A stretch of 64,000 nucleotides of DNA from Rhizobacter sp. SG703 (GCF_012275445.1 NZ_JAAZQK010000007.1:248001-312000), one strand, 5' to 3'; positions 1 through 9,164 are shown, numbered from the stretch's first letter. The notes: a model not told the origin generated them from the sequence alone. Translations and numbers: made by a program.

Positions 1-703
1 CCAGCGGGTTGGCGTAGTTGACGCCGGCGGACACCGCGTCGCCCTGGCCCTGCGGATTGCCCGCCGCGTCCTTCGGGCCGCTCGGGTGGCCCCACCAGTT
101 GCCGGTGGCCTGGATCAGCGTGGCCGGCGTGCGGTTCAGGATCGCCTGCGTGGTGTTGCCGGCGAATTGCGTGCTGCCGATGACGGGCGCGCTGTTGCCG
201 TCGGCGTCCAGGCCGATCGCGTTGCGCAGGAAGCTGGACCCGGTGATGGCCGGCGAGGCGCCGTCGAGCAGGCGCAGGCCGGTCGTGCCGTCCATCACCT
301 GCAGGTACTCGAGGCCGGGGTTGAAGCCGCGCAGCGTCACCGCCGCGCCGGCCTCGCCACCGCCCGCGTAACGCAGTGTCCAGTCGCTCAGCGACAGGGC
401 ACCGAAGGCGGCCGCGGATTTCTCGATGCGCAGCCCCCGCCAGTCGCCCGCCGCCGGCACCTGCGGCGCGGCATTGGCCTGGCCGCCGTTGGCATCGTCC
501 TTCTGGCTGGTCAGCACCACCCCCTTGCCGGCGGTCAGCTTGTCGCGCAGCACCAGCTGCGCATCGCCGCCGAACTTGATGACGACACCGTCGTCGACGA
601 CCAGCTCGGCCGATCGCGTCGAGACCGCACTGACCGCCAGCGCGACGGTCGTCAGCGTGGCGAGCACACGCCGCGCGGTGGTGTTGGCCTCTGTCGTCAT
701 CAT
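1..703 (-). CDS. Exported beta-helix-type protein, 3' end beyond window
   Basis: This reading frame starts at a double ATG (703/700) and stays open to the left edge, giving about 234 residues with the C-terminus missing. Residues 1-32 form a signal peptide (TARRVLATLTTVALAVSAVSTRSA). The rest reads as short beta-strand repeats with phrases such as DWRGLRIEK, LSLSDWTLRY, ITGSSFLRNAIGL and GNWWGHPSGPKD, typical of right-handed parallel beta-helix proteins exported by Gram-negative bacteria. It is the third gene of a minus-strand operon, 55 bp after the glycine-rich gene, and shares its beta-helix style with the N-terminal part of the first gene. Enzyme activity cannot be judged without the missing end; adhesin or matrix protein is as likely as lyase. 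Confidence 0.75.
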   Translation of the reverse strand, partial: MMTTEANTTARRVLATLTTVALAVSAVSTRSAELVVDDGVVIKFGGDAQLVLRDKLTAGKGVVLTSQKDDANGGQANAAPQVPAAGDWRGLRIEKSAAAFGALSLSDWTLRYAGGGEAGAAVTLRGFNPGLEYLQVMDGTTGLRLLDGASPAITGSSFLRNAIGLDADGNSAPVIGSTQFAGNTTQAILNRTPATLIQATGNWWGHPSGPKDAAGNPQGQGDAVSAGVNYANPL

Positions 704-758
704 GGTCCTGTGGAAACCAGTGGGGGGTCGGCGATGGGTCGTGGCTGCGGGATGGACG

Positions 759-2282
759 TCAGCCGCGGAAGCCGGCGGCGCGCAGCGCGGCGTACGAGAC
801 GTCGTAGGCCTTGCCACTGGCAGTCAGCAGCCGGGCGGTCGCCTCGCCGACCATCGACACCGTGACCTCGACCTTCTCGACCTGCTCGTTGTGCGCGAAG
901 CGCGACAGGTCGAGCGTGCCGGCCACGACCACGGTGTAGGTGGTGGTCGCCTGCAGCGTGCTCGGGCCCGACGGAAGCGTCACCGACACTGACGCGTTGC
1001 CGCTCGCGCTGCTGCCGGTGATGGCCGGGCTGAGTGCCTCGGTGGCCTGGCCATAGGCCGGCACGACGCGCAGCAGCACGGTGTTGCCCACCGGTACGTT
1101 GACGGTCTGGAACACGACATCGATGGGGCCGGTGGTCGTGGCCGGCAGCGTCACGTCGGCATTGCCGGTCGGGTTGGCCGGCACTGCGGTGCCGGCGACC
1201 GACGCGATGCGCAGGCTCGGGGCTTCGGCGATGAAGACCGGACCGGGGACGTCGGCGACGAAAGCCGGGCTCGCGCTGCCCGAGTATGTGATGGCCTCGC
1301 CTTCGATGCGGATGCGGCCGGCGGAGCCGCCGAACTGGCCGCTATACCCGGTGGCCAGGCAGTTCTGCCGCGGCTGGTTGCTGTTGTTGATGCAACCGCC
1401 GTCGGCCAACAGGCTGCCGTTGCCCGACACCGTCGTGCCGACGAGACGGATCGCGCCGCCCGAACCGCCGGCACCGTTGCCCCCTGCACCGGCGCCCGCC
1501 AGCCCGCCGCCGTCGCCGCCACGGGCGTTGATGCTCCCGGTCAGCTGCAGCACCCCCGACGAGGCGATCAGGATCGCACCACCACCGCCGCCGCCGCCTG
1601 CGCCCGGGAAGGCGGTTCCCCCCCGGCCGCCGCCACCGCCCGACCCGCCCAGCAAGGGCTGCAGCAACGGCGAGCCGTAGGCCTTCGCGAACACGGTGAT
1701 CGTCGATGCCGCGCACTGGTAGCCGGCGCCACCCGCCTGGTAGGCGTTCGTCGCGTAGCCGCCGCCGGTGCCGAAGTAGTGGTAATAGCCGATGGCGTTG
1801 CAGCCATCGCCGCCCTCCAGTCCGCCCAGGCCGCCGCCCGGGCCGAGCCCGCTGCCGCCGCGGATGATGTCGACCCGCTGCTGAAGGTCGTCGCGTCCGC
1901 CGCGCCCACCGTCATAGCCGCCGGGACCGCCCGCGCCGGGGATGGCGTCGTCGCCCTGCGCGCCGTCGCCGTACGTGCCGGTCGCCGTCGCATCGCCGCC
2001 TCGGATGTCGATCGTGCCGGCGATCGTCACGTTGCCGCTGGCCAGGACGAACACCGGCGTGTTGGCGGTGTTCTTCTTGAACTTGACCGTGACGCCGGCC
2101 GGGATGTTGACCGTCGTGTAATTCAGGATGCCCGATTCGGGCAGCTGGATCTCGGTGTTGACGGTCGGGTTCAGCGCACCGTCGGCACCGGTGCTGCCGC
2201 TGTTGAAGGCCGCCTGCGCCGAGGCTGCCGCCAGCGCCGCCAGCACGAAGGCGGCCTGCGGCTTGAAGGTGGAAAGTTTCAT
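759..2282 (-). CDS. Secreted glycine-rich repeat protein
   Basis: A 507-residue protein. The start was set at 2282 because it gives a clean signal peptide (MKLSTFKPQAAFVLAALAAASAQA) with AGGAG upstream; the frame extends further up but only as shadow sequence. A short beta-rich region (NTEIQLPESGILNYTTVNIPAG, ITIAGTIDIRGGDA-like strands) precedes a long glycine-rich segment, roughly residues 95-290, with GG-rich runs, followed by beta-sandwich-like sequence to the C-terminus. Glycine-rich domains of this kind occur in large surface proteins of Myxococcota and Burkholderiales. It sits in the middle of a three-gene operon (74 bp after the Ig-like gene). Function unknown; structural surface role is inferred. 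Confidence 0.8.
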   Translation of the reverse strand: MKLSTFKPQAAFVLAALAAASAQAAFNSGSTGADGALNPTVNTEIQLPESGILNYTTVNIPAGVTVKFKKNTANTPVFVLASGNVTIAGTIDIRGGDATATGTYGDGAQGDDAIPGAGGPGGYDGGRGGRDDLQQRVDIIRGGSGLGPGGGLGGLEGGDGCNAIGYYHYFGTGGGYATNAYQAGGAGYQCAASTITVFAKAYGSPLLQPLLGGSGGGGGRGGTAFPGAGGGGGGGAILIASSGVLQLTGSINARGGDGGGLAGAGAGGNGAGGSGGAIRLVGTTVSGNGSLLADGGCINNSNQPRQNCLATGYSGQFGGSAGRIRIEGEAITYSGSASPAFVADVPGPVFIAEAPSLRIASVAGTAVPANPTGNADVTLPATTTGPIDVVFQTVNVPVGNTVLLRVVPAYGQATEALSPAITGSSASGNASVSVTLPSGPSTLQATTTYTVVVAGTLDLSRFAHNEQVEKVEVTVSMVGEATARLLTASGKAYDVSYAALRAAGFRG

Positions 2283-2356
2283 GGAGGGGCTCCTCGAAGC
2301 AGGGTGAACGACGGGACGTGAAGAAAGGAAGAAGGACATGGGTGCTCCAGGCTCGG

Positions 2357-5300
2357 TCACTGCGGGGCGACCACGTTGATGGTGTTGGCGGGGCTCGGGG
2401 CGGCCGACGTGAGGCCGCCATACACCTCGAGGCGCACGACGCTGTTGCCCAGCGGGGCGGTGGCGTCGACGGTGACGGCCACGCTGAGCAGCTCGCCCAG
2501 CGCATCCTGCGACCACGCGATGTCGCCGGCCGGGCGCAGGCCGCTGCCCGGCGCGAACACGACGCGCAGCACGTTCTTCAGGTTGCTGCCGCGGATCAGC
2601 AGCATCGCGCCCTTGCCCTGTTCGAAGACGATCGGCGACACCGAGGTCATGGTCGGCAGGCTGCCGATGCCGAAGGCCGCGAGCGCCGGGTTCGCGAAGG
2701 TGACGGTGCGGCCGGCGGCCGTGCCCAGGCTGAGCCAGCGCAGGCCGAGCGGCGCGTCCGGCGCCACCGACAGCGTCAGGCTCAGCTGGCTGCCGTCGCC
2801 GTTGACCACCGGGGCGCCGAGCAGCAGGCCGGTGGCCGGCGTCGCCGAGACCGTGGTCACCGTGTCGAGCCCACGCCCGTTGATCGTCACCGTGCCAGAC
2901 GCGCCCTGCAGCCAGCCGGTCGGGCTGATCGCCTGCGCCGCCGCGCCGACCACCACGCCGACCGCCTTGCTGGCGGCGGTCCCGTTGATGCTCTGCGGAG
3001 CGGGGGTCGCGCTGCCCACCACCACGCCGACGTGCGGCGCGCCGATCAGCCGGTTGACCGGATCCGTCGGCAGCGTGGCGCCGCTGCCGACCCGCACGCC
3101 GACCGGCAGCGACAAGATGCCGGCGTAGGTCGGTCCGACCTGCGTCGCGATGCGCACCAGGTTGCCCGGCTGCACGGTCGGCGTGGACTCGCCGGCGGCC
3201 GTGGTCACGACGACCGCGCGGCTGCCCGGCGCTGCACCGGCGGCCACCGTCGCGTTGACGGTCAGCTGCATGCCGTCGGCGTTAACTTGGAACGACTGCA
3301 CTTGCACGCCTTGCGACGGCTCGATGCGCACCGCCGACACGTTGGTGAAGTTGCGGCCGCGCACCGTCAGCGTGACGGCGGGTTGCCCGGCCAACAGCAC
3401 CTGCGGCGCGACGGCCGTCAGCTCGGGCACCGGCGCCGAGACCAGGAAGCTGCCATCGCCGGGGCGCGAGAAGGTCACCGGCTTGCCGGCGGCTGTCAGC
3501 GTCAGGCGGCGCGCGCCGAGCGCCGCACCTGCGTCGACCGTGATGTCCACGCTCAGTTGCGTGCCGTCGCCATTGACGGTCGGCGTGCCCATCGTGACAC
3601 CGGCGGCCGGCGTCACGCTGACGCCGCTGACCGCCTGCAGGCCGGCGCCGCGCACGATGACGGTGGTGGTGGTGCCGACGACGCCGGTGTTCGGGCGGAC
3701 CTCGGTGATGCCGGTGCCGAGCAGCACGCCGATCAGCGACGAAGCCGGCTGGCGCTGCACCGGCTCGGCCGGCGGCGAGGCCGTGCCGACGACGACGCCG
3801 ACCAGGCGCGAGGCCACCGGCGTCACCGTCTCGCGCACGGCCGAGGCCACCGTGAAGGTGTTGGCCGCCGACAGCACCGCGGCGGAAGCGCCGGACGGCG
3901 TGACGACCTGCACCAGCCGGTTGCCGGTGGGCGCATCGGCATCGATCTGCAGCGGAGCCGTCAGCATGCTGCCGTCAGGGCTGACGACCGGCGTGCTGTC
4001 GACATGCAGGCCGGTGTCCGGCACCAGCCGCAGCTGGCCCTGCTGCAGGTGGCGGCCACGCACGACCAGCTTCAACAGGTTGCCGCGGCTGCCGAAGATC
4101 GGCTCGATCGATTCGATGGACGGCAGCCCGGTCATCAGCTGCACCACCGACGCAGCGGGGTTGGCGAACACCAGTTCCTTGCCGGCCGCATCGCGCACCA
4201 CCAGCTTGCGGGCGCCGATCGGCGCATCGGCGGCCGTCGTCAGCGTGACGCGCAGCTCGCTGGCCTGCGCGTTGACCGTGACCGGCCCGAGCACGATGCC
4301 GGTGGCCGGCAGCACGCTGACCTGTGCGCCGGCCGGAATGGCGGCGCCGGCGATCGCGATCTCGGTGCTGCTGCCGACAGCCCATGAGCGTGGCGCCACC
4401 TGCGACAGCACGCCGCCCACCGCCACGCCGACCATCGCATTGACGGCGGTGACCTGGCGCGTTGCGGGCGGCGTGTTCGACTGCACGACCACGCCGACCG
4501 GCGACGCGTAGGCGGTGTTGGCGCCGCGGAAATCGGCGGTGATGAACAACGGCACGCTGATGCGCGCCAGCGTGGCCGAGTCGGCCGTCAGCGTGACGGT
4601 GCCGGTCAGCTTGGGCACGATGGTGATCTTCGCGCTGGTCTGGCCGGCCGGGATCACGAGGCTGGCCGGCGTGACGGTGGCCTTGCTGGTGTCCGAGACC
4701 GACAAGCTCAGCGTGTTGTCGCGGTAGTCGGCCTTGGACAGGCGGATCGTGATGTCGCGCGCCTTGCCGTCCGGCGGCAACGCGATCGGCGTCGGCTCGA
4801 TGGCCACGGTCGGCGGCACCGGCGCCTGCACCGGCAGCGCAACGGCGTTGGACAGCAGGTACTGCCCGGGGCGCGCCGCATCGGGCGTGCGCACCTGGGC
4901 CTGCAGCGTCACCGGGGCGGGCTGGCCGGGCAGCGTGCCGCGCAGCTGCGTGCTGCCGATGACGACCGTCGGCACCGCGGCGGCATTGAAGGTCAGCTCG
5001 GAGTTGGCCGCGAAGTTGCGGCCGGTGACGGTGATCTCGCTCGCGCCGGCACCGGCCAGCACCGTCGACGGATCGAGGGCCGTGATGGCCGGCATCGGCG
5101 CCGTCACGCTGATCGCATTGGGCAGCAGCAGCTCGCCCGCGTCGACCTGCAGGCGCAGCGCGGCGGTGCCGGGCACCGCGGCCGCATCCACCTTCAGCTG
5201 CAGGAAGAGCTGCGAGGACGAGCCGCCGCTGAACGGCGTCAACGTCAGGCCGGCGCGGTCGAACGATGCGCTCGCGAGGCCGGTGAGGCGCGTGCCGTTC

Positions 5301-6016
5301 ACCGTCAGCGTGACGGTCTGGCCTTGCTCGACCGTCGCCGGCGACACCCCGCCGACCGACGGGCTGGCGCCGACCGACACCGAGCCGGCGGTGATCACGT
5401 AGGGGATGCCGCGCAGGCCCCAGCGCACGCTGCCGGTGACGTCGCCGGCCGGCACCGCGATGCCGTTCAGCGCATTGCCGCTGGCACGGTTGCCGACGCC
5501 GCTGGGCGATGCGGCCAGGTCGACCGTGATGGCCGCGCCCTGCTGGTTGCGGATGTCGACGTGGTTCAGCACCGGCGCGGACCCGTGGATCGCGAGGCCC
5601 TTGCCGTGCTCGAACACCATCTGCTCGAGGCGCGTGTTGGTGGTCCCGCTGCCGAACACCCACTGGTCCCAGTCGCCGGGCGCGCCGGCCTGGCCCTGGC
5701 GGGTCTTGTCCGACAACACGCGGATCGGCAGCGCCGCGGTGCCGACGGCGCGCACCGCACCGGCCTGCACCGTGAGCCGCGCGCCGGCGGCCATGTAGAC
5801 GGTGACGCCGGGGTCGATGCTGAGCGTTGCACCGCCCTGCACCGCGACCTCGCCGCTCAGCAGGTAGGGGCTGTCGGACGCGGTCCAGCGCGTGTCGCCG
5901 CCGATCGTGCCGGACACCGCGGTCTGCGCGGACGCAAGCAACGGCAGCAGCCCGGCCACCGTGAGGACGACGGCTGAGAAGGCGAGTCTGGCGCGCAGGC
6001 AGGCAGGAAGCGTCAT
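2357..6016 (-). CDS. Large exported protein with beta-helix region and tandem Ig/IPT-like modules
   Basis: A protein of 1219 residues. The start at 6016 gives a signal peptide (ARLAFSAVVLTVAGLLPLLASAQT); an in-frame ATG at 6043 is an alternative and neither has a strong ribosome site. Residues ~30-230 contain short beta repeats (GVTVYMAAGARLTVQAG, GLAIHGSAPVLNHVDIRNQQG). After that come Ig-fold units of the IPT/TIG style. Residues ~505-1219 form three tandem modules of about 232 residues, each opening with a VGVVVG-like motif (near 505, 738 and 970) and each holding two Ig-like units with the recurring phrases GxPxVNxDGxQL and RGxNxxN. No cell-wall anchor or cysteines for a lipoprotein are seen. 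First gene of a three-gene operon; likely surface or matrix protein by inference. Confidence 0.85.
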   Translation of the reverse strand: MTLPACLRARLAFSAVVLTVAGLLPLLASAQTAVSGTIGGDTRWTASDSPYLLSGEVAVQGGATLSIDPGVTVYMAAGARLTVQAGAVRAVGTAALPIRVLSDKTRQGQAGAPGDWDQWVFGSGTTNTRLEQMVFEHGKGLAIHGSAPVLNHVDIRNQQGAAITVDLAASPSGVGNRASGNALNGIAVPAGDVTGSVRWGLRGIPYVITAGSVSVGASPSVGGVSPATVEQGQTVTLTVNGTRLTGLASASFDRAGLTLTPFSGGSSSQLFLQLKVDAAAVPGTAALRLQVDAGELLLPNAISVTAPMPAITALDPSTVLAGAGASEITVTGRNFAANSELTFNAAAVPTVVIGSTQLRGTLPGQPAPVTLQAQVRTPDAARPGQYLLSNAVALPVQAPVPPTVAIEPTPIALPPDGKARDITIRLSKADYRDNTLSLSVSDTSKATVTPASLVIPAGQTSAKITIVPKLTGTVTLTADSATLARISVPLFITADFRGANTAYASPVGVVVQSNTPPATRQVTAVNAMVGVAVGGVLSQVAPRSWAVGSSTEIAIAGAAIPAGAQVSVLPATGIVLGPVTVNAQASELRVTLTTAADAPIGARKLVVRDAAGKELVFANPAASVVQLMTGLPSIESIEPIFGSRGNLLKLVVRGRHLQQGQLRLVPDTGLHVDSTPVVSPDGSMLTAPLQIDADAPTGNRLVQVVTPSGASAAVLSAANTFTVASAVRETVTPVASRLVGVVVGTASPPAEPVQRQPASSLIGVLLGTGITEVRPNTGVVGTTTTVIVRGAGLQAVSGVSVTPAAGVTMGTPTVNGDGTQLSVDITVDAGAALGARRLTLTAAGKPVTFSRPGDGSFLVSAPVPELTAVAPQVLLAGQPAVTLTVRGRNFTNVSAVRIEPSQGVQVQSFQVNADGMQLTVNATVAAGAAPGSRAVVVTTAAGESTPTVQPGNLVRIATQVGPTYAGILSLPVGVRVGSGATLPTDPVNRLIGAPHVGVVVGSATPAPQSINGTAASKAVGVVVGAAAQAISPTGWLQGASGTVTINGRGLDTVTTVSATPATGLLLGAPVVNGDGSQLSLTLSVAPDAPLGLRWLSLGTAAGRTVTFANPALAAFGIGSLPTMTSVSPIVFEQGKGAMLLIRGSNLKNVLRVVFAPGSGLRPAGDIAWSQDALGELLSVAVTVDATAPLGNSVVRLEVYGGLTSAAPSPANTINVVAPQ

Positions 6017-6421
6017 GGGCTCGGGTCCGCGAAGGGAGGACATCGGTGGAAGCGACGACAGGAACGAACTGCGGCATCGCCATGCGCCAGGCACGGCCAA
6101 GCCGGACTCGGGCTGCGGTTCAGGCAGCGGGAGACGGGTGCGGATCGGGGACTGTCGCTAGCCGATCGACGGCGGCGATGGGCAGCGCCAACGGAACGTG
6201 GCGGCGCATGATTGACGTCGTCGAGCGACGACGGGTGAGGCCTTGGCGCTGCCGTGTTTGAACGGCAGGCGTGCTGTCAGCAACTGGACCATGTGGAACT
6301 CCTCCCAGAATTCGAAGCGCAGTCTAACGACGCAATCCGACACGCACCAGGGGGGGTCCCATCTTTATTGCTTAAGTCATCTCCCACGAACTTGGGGGGA
6401 GGGATCGTCACAATCCTGCCG
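6017..6421. other. Divergent intergenic region between surface-protein operon and HAD gene
   Basis: About 405 bp separate the divergent surface-protein operon and the HAD gene, so promoters for both should lie here. The stretch near 6310-6420 is less GC-rich than the surroundings (for example ATCTTTATTGCTTAAGTCAT). A short minus-strand reading frame at 6158-6343 has no ribosome site or recognisable features and I do not call it. No confident promoter hexamers were found. Confidence 0.5.
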
Positions 6422-7096
6422 ATGTTCACCGCCGCCATCTTCGACATGGACGGGCTGCTGCTCGATTCCGAACGCACCATCATGCAGGCGTGGCTCGATG
6501 CGGCGCGCGCGCTCGACGTGCTGCTGCACGAGGCCGATTACATCGGCGTGATCGGGCTGGCGCACGCCGAGTCGACCGCGCGGCTCACCGCGCTGCTCGG
6601 CAGCACGCAGGCCTACGAACGCGTGCAGCGCGATGCCGCGCGACGGCTCGCACCCGAGGCCGGCGTGGTGTTCGCGCTGAAGCCCGGCGCGATGCTGTTG
6701 CTGCAGGCCCTGCAGCAGCGCGGCGTGCCGTGCGCGGTGGCGTCGTCGACGCACGTGGCCGAAGTGCGGCGCCGCCTCGCGATCGCTCGCATCGACGGCT
6801 TCTTCCGCGCGGTGGCCGGCGGCGACGAGGTGCCGCGCGGCAAGCCCGATCCGGCCGTCTACCTGCTGGCGGCGCAGCGTGCCGGCATCGACCCGCTCAG
6901 CGCCCTCGCGTTCGAGGACAGCGACCATGGCAGCGCCGCCGCGCGTGCCGCCGGCCTGCAGGTCGTCACCGTGCCCGACCTGAAGACGCCGGACGCCGCC
7001 CGCTCGCTGCGGCAGCTGGTGTCGCTCACCGAAGCGCTGGCGCACCTCGACGCCTGGTTCCCGCCCGCCCCCAGGAACACCCTGCCTGGGCTTTAG
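6422..7096 (+). CDS. HAD-superfamily phosphatase (beta-phosphoglucomutase-like)
   Basis: A 224-residue HAD subfamily IA protein. Motif I is FDMDGLLLDSE near the N-terminus (nucleophile Asp in DMDG, second acid Asp), motif II is VASSTH, the motif III lysine is in PRGKPDP, and motif IV is FEDSDHG. A helical cap lies between motifs I and II. These enzymes remove phosphate from small sugar phosphates or isomerise them. The start at 6422 was chosen because motif I must lie near the N-terminus; the frame extends 168 bp upstream without similarity. A sugar-uptake operon begins 41 bp downstream, so a sugar-phosphate substrate is plausible but not shown. Confidence 0.88.
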   Translation: MFTAAIFDMDGLLLDSERTIMQAWLDAARALDVLLHEADYIGVIGLAHAESTARLTALLGSTQAYERVQRDAARRLAPEAGVVFALKPGAMLLLQALQQRGVPCAVASSTHVAEVRRRLAIARIDGFFRAVAGGDEVPRGKPDPAVYLLAAQRAGIDPLSALAFEDSDHGSAAARAAGLQVVTVPDLKTPDAARSLRQLVSLTEALAHLDAWFPPAPRNTLPGL

Positions 7097-7098
7097 AC

Positions 7099-7109
7099 GT
7101 TTACTAAAC
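7099..7109. promoter_or_regulatory. Candidate LacI-family operator
   Basis: GTTTACTAAAC is a near-perfect 11-bp palindrome located 29 bp before the epimerase-like gene. It continues as CTAAACAACG, which resembles CTAAACACCG upstream of the sugar-binding protein gene (9152-9161). The LacI-type regulator encoded in the operon is the natural candidate to bind both. This is inference from symmetry and recurrence only. Confidence 0.4.
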
Positions 7110-7137
7110 AACGACGGGTTTCTACACTGGCCCGATC

Positions 7138-8172
7138 GTGGCCCCCACCTCCTCCACCGCCTTCCCCAAAGACGATGTCCGTCGTCTGCGCTGGGCGCAT
7201 GGCGAAGCGGCGCTGCACGCCTTCGGCGGCATGCTGGCGCCGGTGCGCTTCAGCGCCGAGGGGCATGCCGACTTCTCGCCGCTGCACGTCGCGCCGTGGG
7301 CCGACGATCCGCAGGCGCACCGGCAATGGCCAGGGCTGCAGGGCCGGCTGCGCGGCGAATGGCCGTGCGTGCCGTTCGGCCGCTGCGACCGTCCCGATGC
7401 GCTGCCGGCCGGCTGGCAGGCGCGGCAGCCTGCCGACGAGTGGGCGCACGGCTACGCGTCGCACCACCGCTGGCAGTGGCTCGATGCGAACCCGCAGGAC
7501 CCGCTGACGCTCGCGCTGCACATCGAGATGCCGCCCGATCACGCACTGCAGCGCCTGACCCGCCGCGTGCGCGCGGCGGCCGATGCGCCGGCGCTCGAGC
7601 TCGAACTGCAGATCGAGGCCCGCAGGCCGTGCCGTCTGCCGGTGGCGCTGCACCCGACCCTGCGGCTCGACATCGGCCGCATCGAACTCGCGCTGCGCCA
7701 CGATGGGCCGGGCTTCACCTACCCGGTGCCGACCGAGCCCGGCCGCTCGCGGCTCGCGCCCGATGCGCGCTTCGATCGGCTCGATGCCGTGCCGCTGGCC
7801 GACGGCCGCACCGGCGATCTCAGCCGCTTCCCGCAAGCGGCCGATGGCGAAGACCTGCTGCAGCTGATGGACATCGTCGGCGCGGTCAGCGCCCGCTACC
7901 TCGACGCCGGCTGGTCGCTGACGCTCGACTGGGACCGCGCGCTGCTGCCCGACCTGGTGCTGTGGGTCAGCCAGCGCGGCCGGCTCGCGCCGCCGTGGAG
8001 CGGCCGGCACCTCGCGCTCGGTGTCGAGCCGGTGCACGGCGCGTGGGACCTGGGCCGCGTCGGCCGCCCGCCGGCCGATCACCCGCTCGCCGCGCGCGAC
8101 GGCATCGCGCTGCATCCCGACGAGCCCTGCGTGATCCGCTACCGGCTGTCGGCCGCGCCGCTGAAGCAATGA
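7138..8172 (+). CDS. Aldose 1-epimerase (mutarotase)-like protein
   Basis: 344 residues, GTG start. The sequence has the galactose-mutarotase-like beta-sandwich character: repeated beta strands, a YASHHRWQW segment in the first half, and ALGVEPVHGAWDLG near the C-terminus where aldose epimerases place their catalytic glutamate. Such proteins interconvert alpha and beta anomers of sugars. It is the first gene of the sugar-uptake operon and its stop overlaps the LacI-family gene start in an ATGA, so the two are translationally coupled. The exact sugar cannot be read from the sequence; the transporter resemblance suggests glucose or mannose or a related hexose. Confidence 0.75.
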   Translation: MAPTSSTAFPKDDVRRLRWAHGEAALHAFGGMLAPVRFSAEGHADFSPLHVAPWADDPQAHRQWPGLQGRLRGEWPCVPFGRCDRPDALPAGWQARQPADEWAHGYASHHRWQWLDANPQDPLTLALHIEMPPDHALQRLTRRVRAAADAPALELELQIEARRPCRLPVALHPTLRLDIGRIELALRHDGPGFTYPVPTEPGRSRLAPDARFDRLDAVPLADGRTGDLSRFPQAADGEDLLQLMDIVGAVSARYLDAGWSLTLDWDRALLPDLVLWVSQRGRLAPPWSGRHLALGVEPVHGAWDLGRVGRPPADHPLAARDGIALHPDEPCVIRYRLSAAPLKQ

Positions 8173-9155
8173 GTTCGGACAGCGTCACGATCCGCGACAT
8201 CGCCGAAGCCGCCGGCGTCTCGATCGGCACCGTCTCGCGCGCGCTGAAGAACCAGCGCGGTCTCTCCGACGAGACGCGCCGCCAGGTGCGCGAGGTCGCG
8301 CGCAACCTCGGCTACGACCCCGGCCGGCTGCGTTCGGCCAAGGCGCGGCGGCTGCTGTTCATGGTGCACCGCCACCACAGCAGCTTCTCGCTGAACCCGT
8401 TCTTCTCGCAGGTGATGCACGGCGTCGAAGAGGCCTGCCGCGAGTTCGGCGTGGTGCCGACGGTGCTCAGCGCCGGGCCCGCCGACCCGGTGCGCCAGCT
8501 GCTGCGCCTGCACGAACCCGATGCGCTGATGGCCGCCGGCTACTTCGAGGCCGAGGTCGTCGACCTGCTGCGCGCGATGGACCTGCCGCTCGCGCTGGTC
8601 GATTTCTGGATGCCCGGTTGCCGTGCGGTGAACCCCGACAACGCGCAAGGCGGCTACCTCGCGACGCAGCACCTGCTGGCGCAGGGCTACCGGCGCGTCG
8701 CCTACCTGGCGGGTTCGCTGGCGCACTTCAGCATCCGCGAGCGCGAGCGCGGCTACCGGCGCGCGCTGTTCGAGGCCGGCGTGCTGGCCGATCCCGACCT
8801 GGAGGTGGTCGCGCCGCCCGGGCTCGACACCTCGGCCGGCGCCGAGGCCGCGATGCGCGAGCTGCTGAAGCTGCGGCCGCGCCCGGACGCGGTGTTCGCC
8901 TACAACGACATGGCGGCGCTGGCGGCGATCCGCGTCTGCCAGGCCGCCGGCCTGCGCGTGCCGCAGGACATCGCCTTCGTCGGCTTCGACGACATCGCCG
9001 CCGCGGCCTACGGCACGATGGGGCTGACGACGATGCGCGTCGACAAGGAGGCGCTCGGCCGCACCGGCGTCGAGATGGTGATGCAGGGCGACGCGATGCC
9101 GCAGGACATCGTGCAGCCGGTCGAACTGGTGGTGCGGGAGAGCTCGGGCTGCTAA
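8169..9155 (+). CDS. LacI-family transcriptional regulator
   Basis: 328 residues. The N-terminal helix-turn-helix (TIRDIAEAAGVSIGTVSRALKN) is followed by the hinge region and a periplasmic-binding-protein-like sensor domain; the late motif IAFVGFDDIAAAAYGTMGLTT is typical of the LacI/GalR family. It starts inside the stop codon of the epimerase-like gene and precedes the transporter genes, so it most likely controls this operon in response to the imported sugar. Candidate palindromic operators lie on both sides of the first two genes (7099-7109 and 9154-9164). Confidence 0.93.
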   Translation: MSSDSVTIRDIAEAAGVSIGTVSRALKNQRGLSDETRRQVREVARNLGYDPGRLRSAKARRLLFMVHRHHSSFSLNPFFSQVMHGVEEACREFGVVPTVLSAGPADPVRQLLRLHEPDALMAAGYFEAEVVDLLRAMDLPLALVDFWMPGCRAVNPDNAQGGYLATQHLLAQGYRRVAYLAGSLAHFSIRERERGYRRALFEAGVLADPDLEVVAPPGLDTSAGAEAAMRELLKLRPRPDAVFAYNDMAALAAIRVCQAAGLRVPQDIAFVGFDDIAAAAYGTMGLTTMRVDKEALGRTGVEMVMQGDAMPQDIVQPVELVVRESSGC

Positions 9156-9164
9156 ACACCGTTT
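9154..9164. promoter_or_regulatory. Candidate LacI-family operator upstream of transporter genes
   Basis: AAACACCGTTT is an inverted repeat (AAAC/GTTT) overlapping the stop of the regulator gene, 118 bp before the sugar-binding protein gene. Its left part CTAAACACCG resembles CTAAACAACG at the upstream candidate site. A second promoter serving the ABC transporter genes could be regulated here. Confidence 0.35.

Noticed and set aside
1600-1960. Dense GC-rich tandem pattern that might be a DNA repeat or CRISPR-like array
   Set aside because: It is the irregular codon-level repetition of the glycine-rich protein domain; no regular direct repeats with unique spacers.
2318-4387. Long plus-strand open frame (689 codons) opposite the Ig-like protein gene
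   Set aside because: It is Arg/Ala/His-rich, has no recognisable domain, and lies antisense to a gene with clear signal peptide and repeats; typical shadow of high-GC coding sequence.
6158-6343. Short minus-strand frame in the first intergenic region
   Set aside because: No ribosome site, no recognisable sequence, and it would sit in the probable promoter region.
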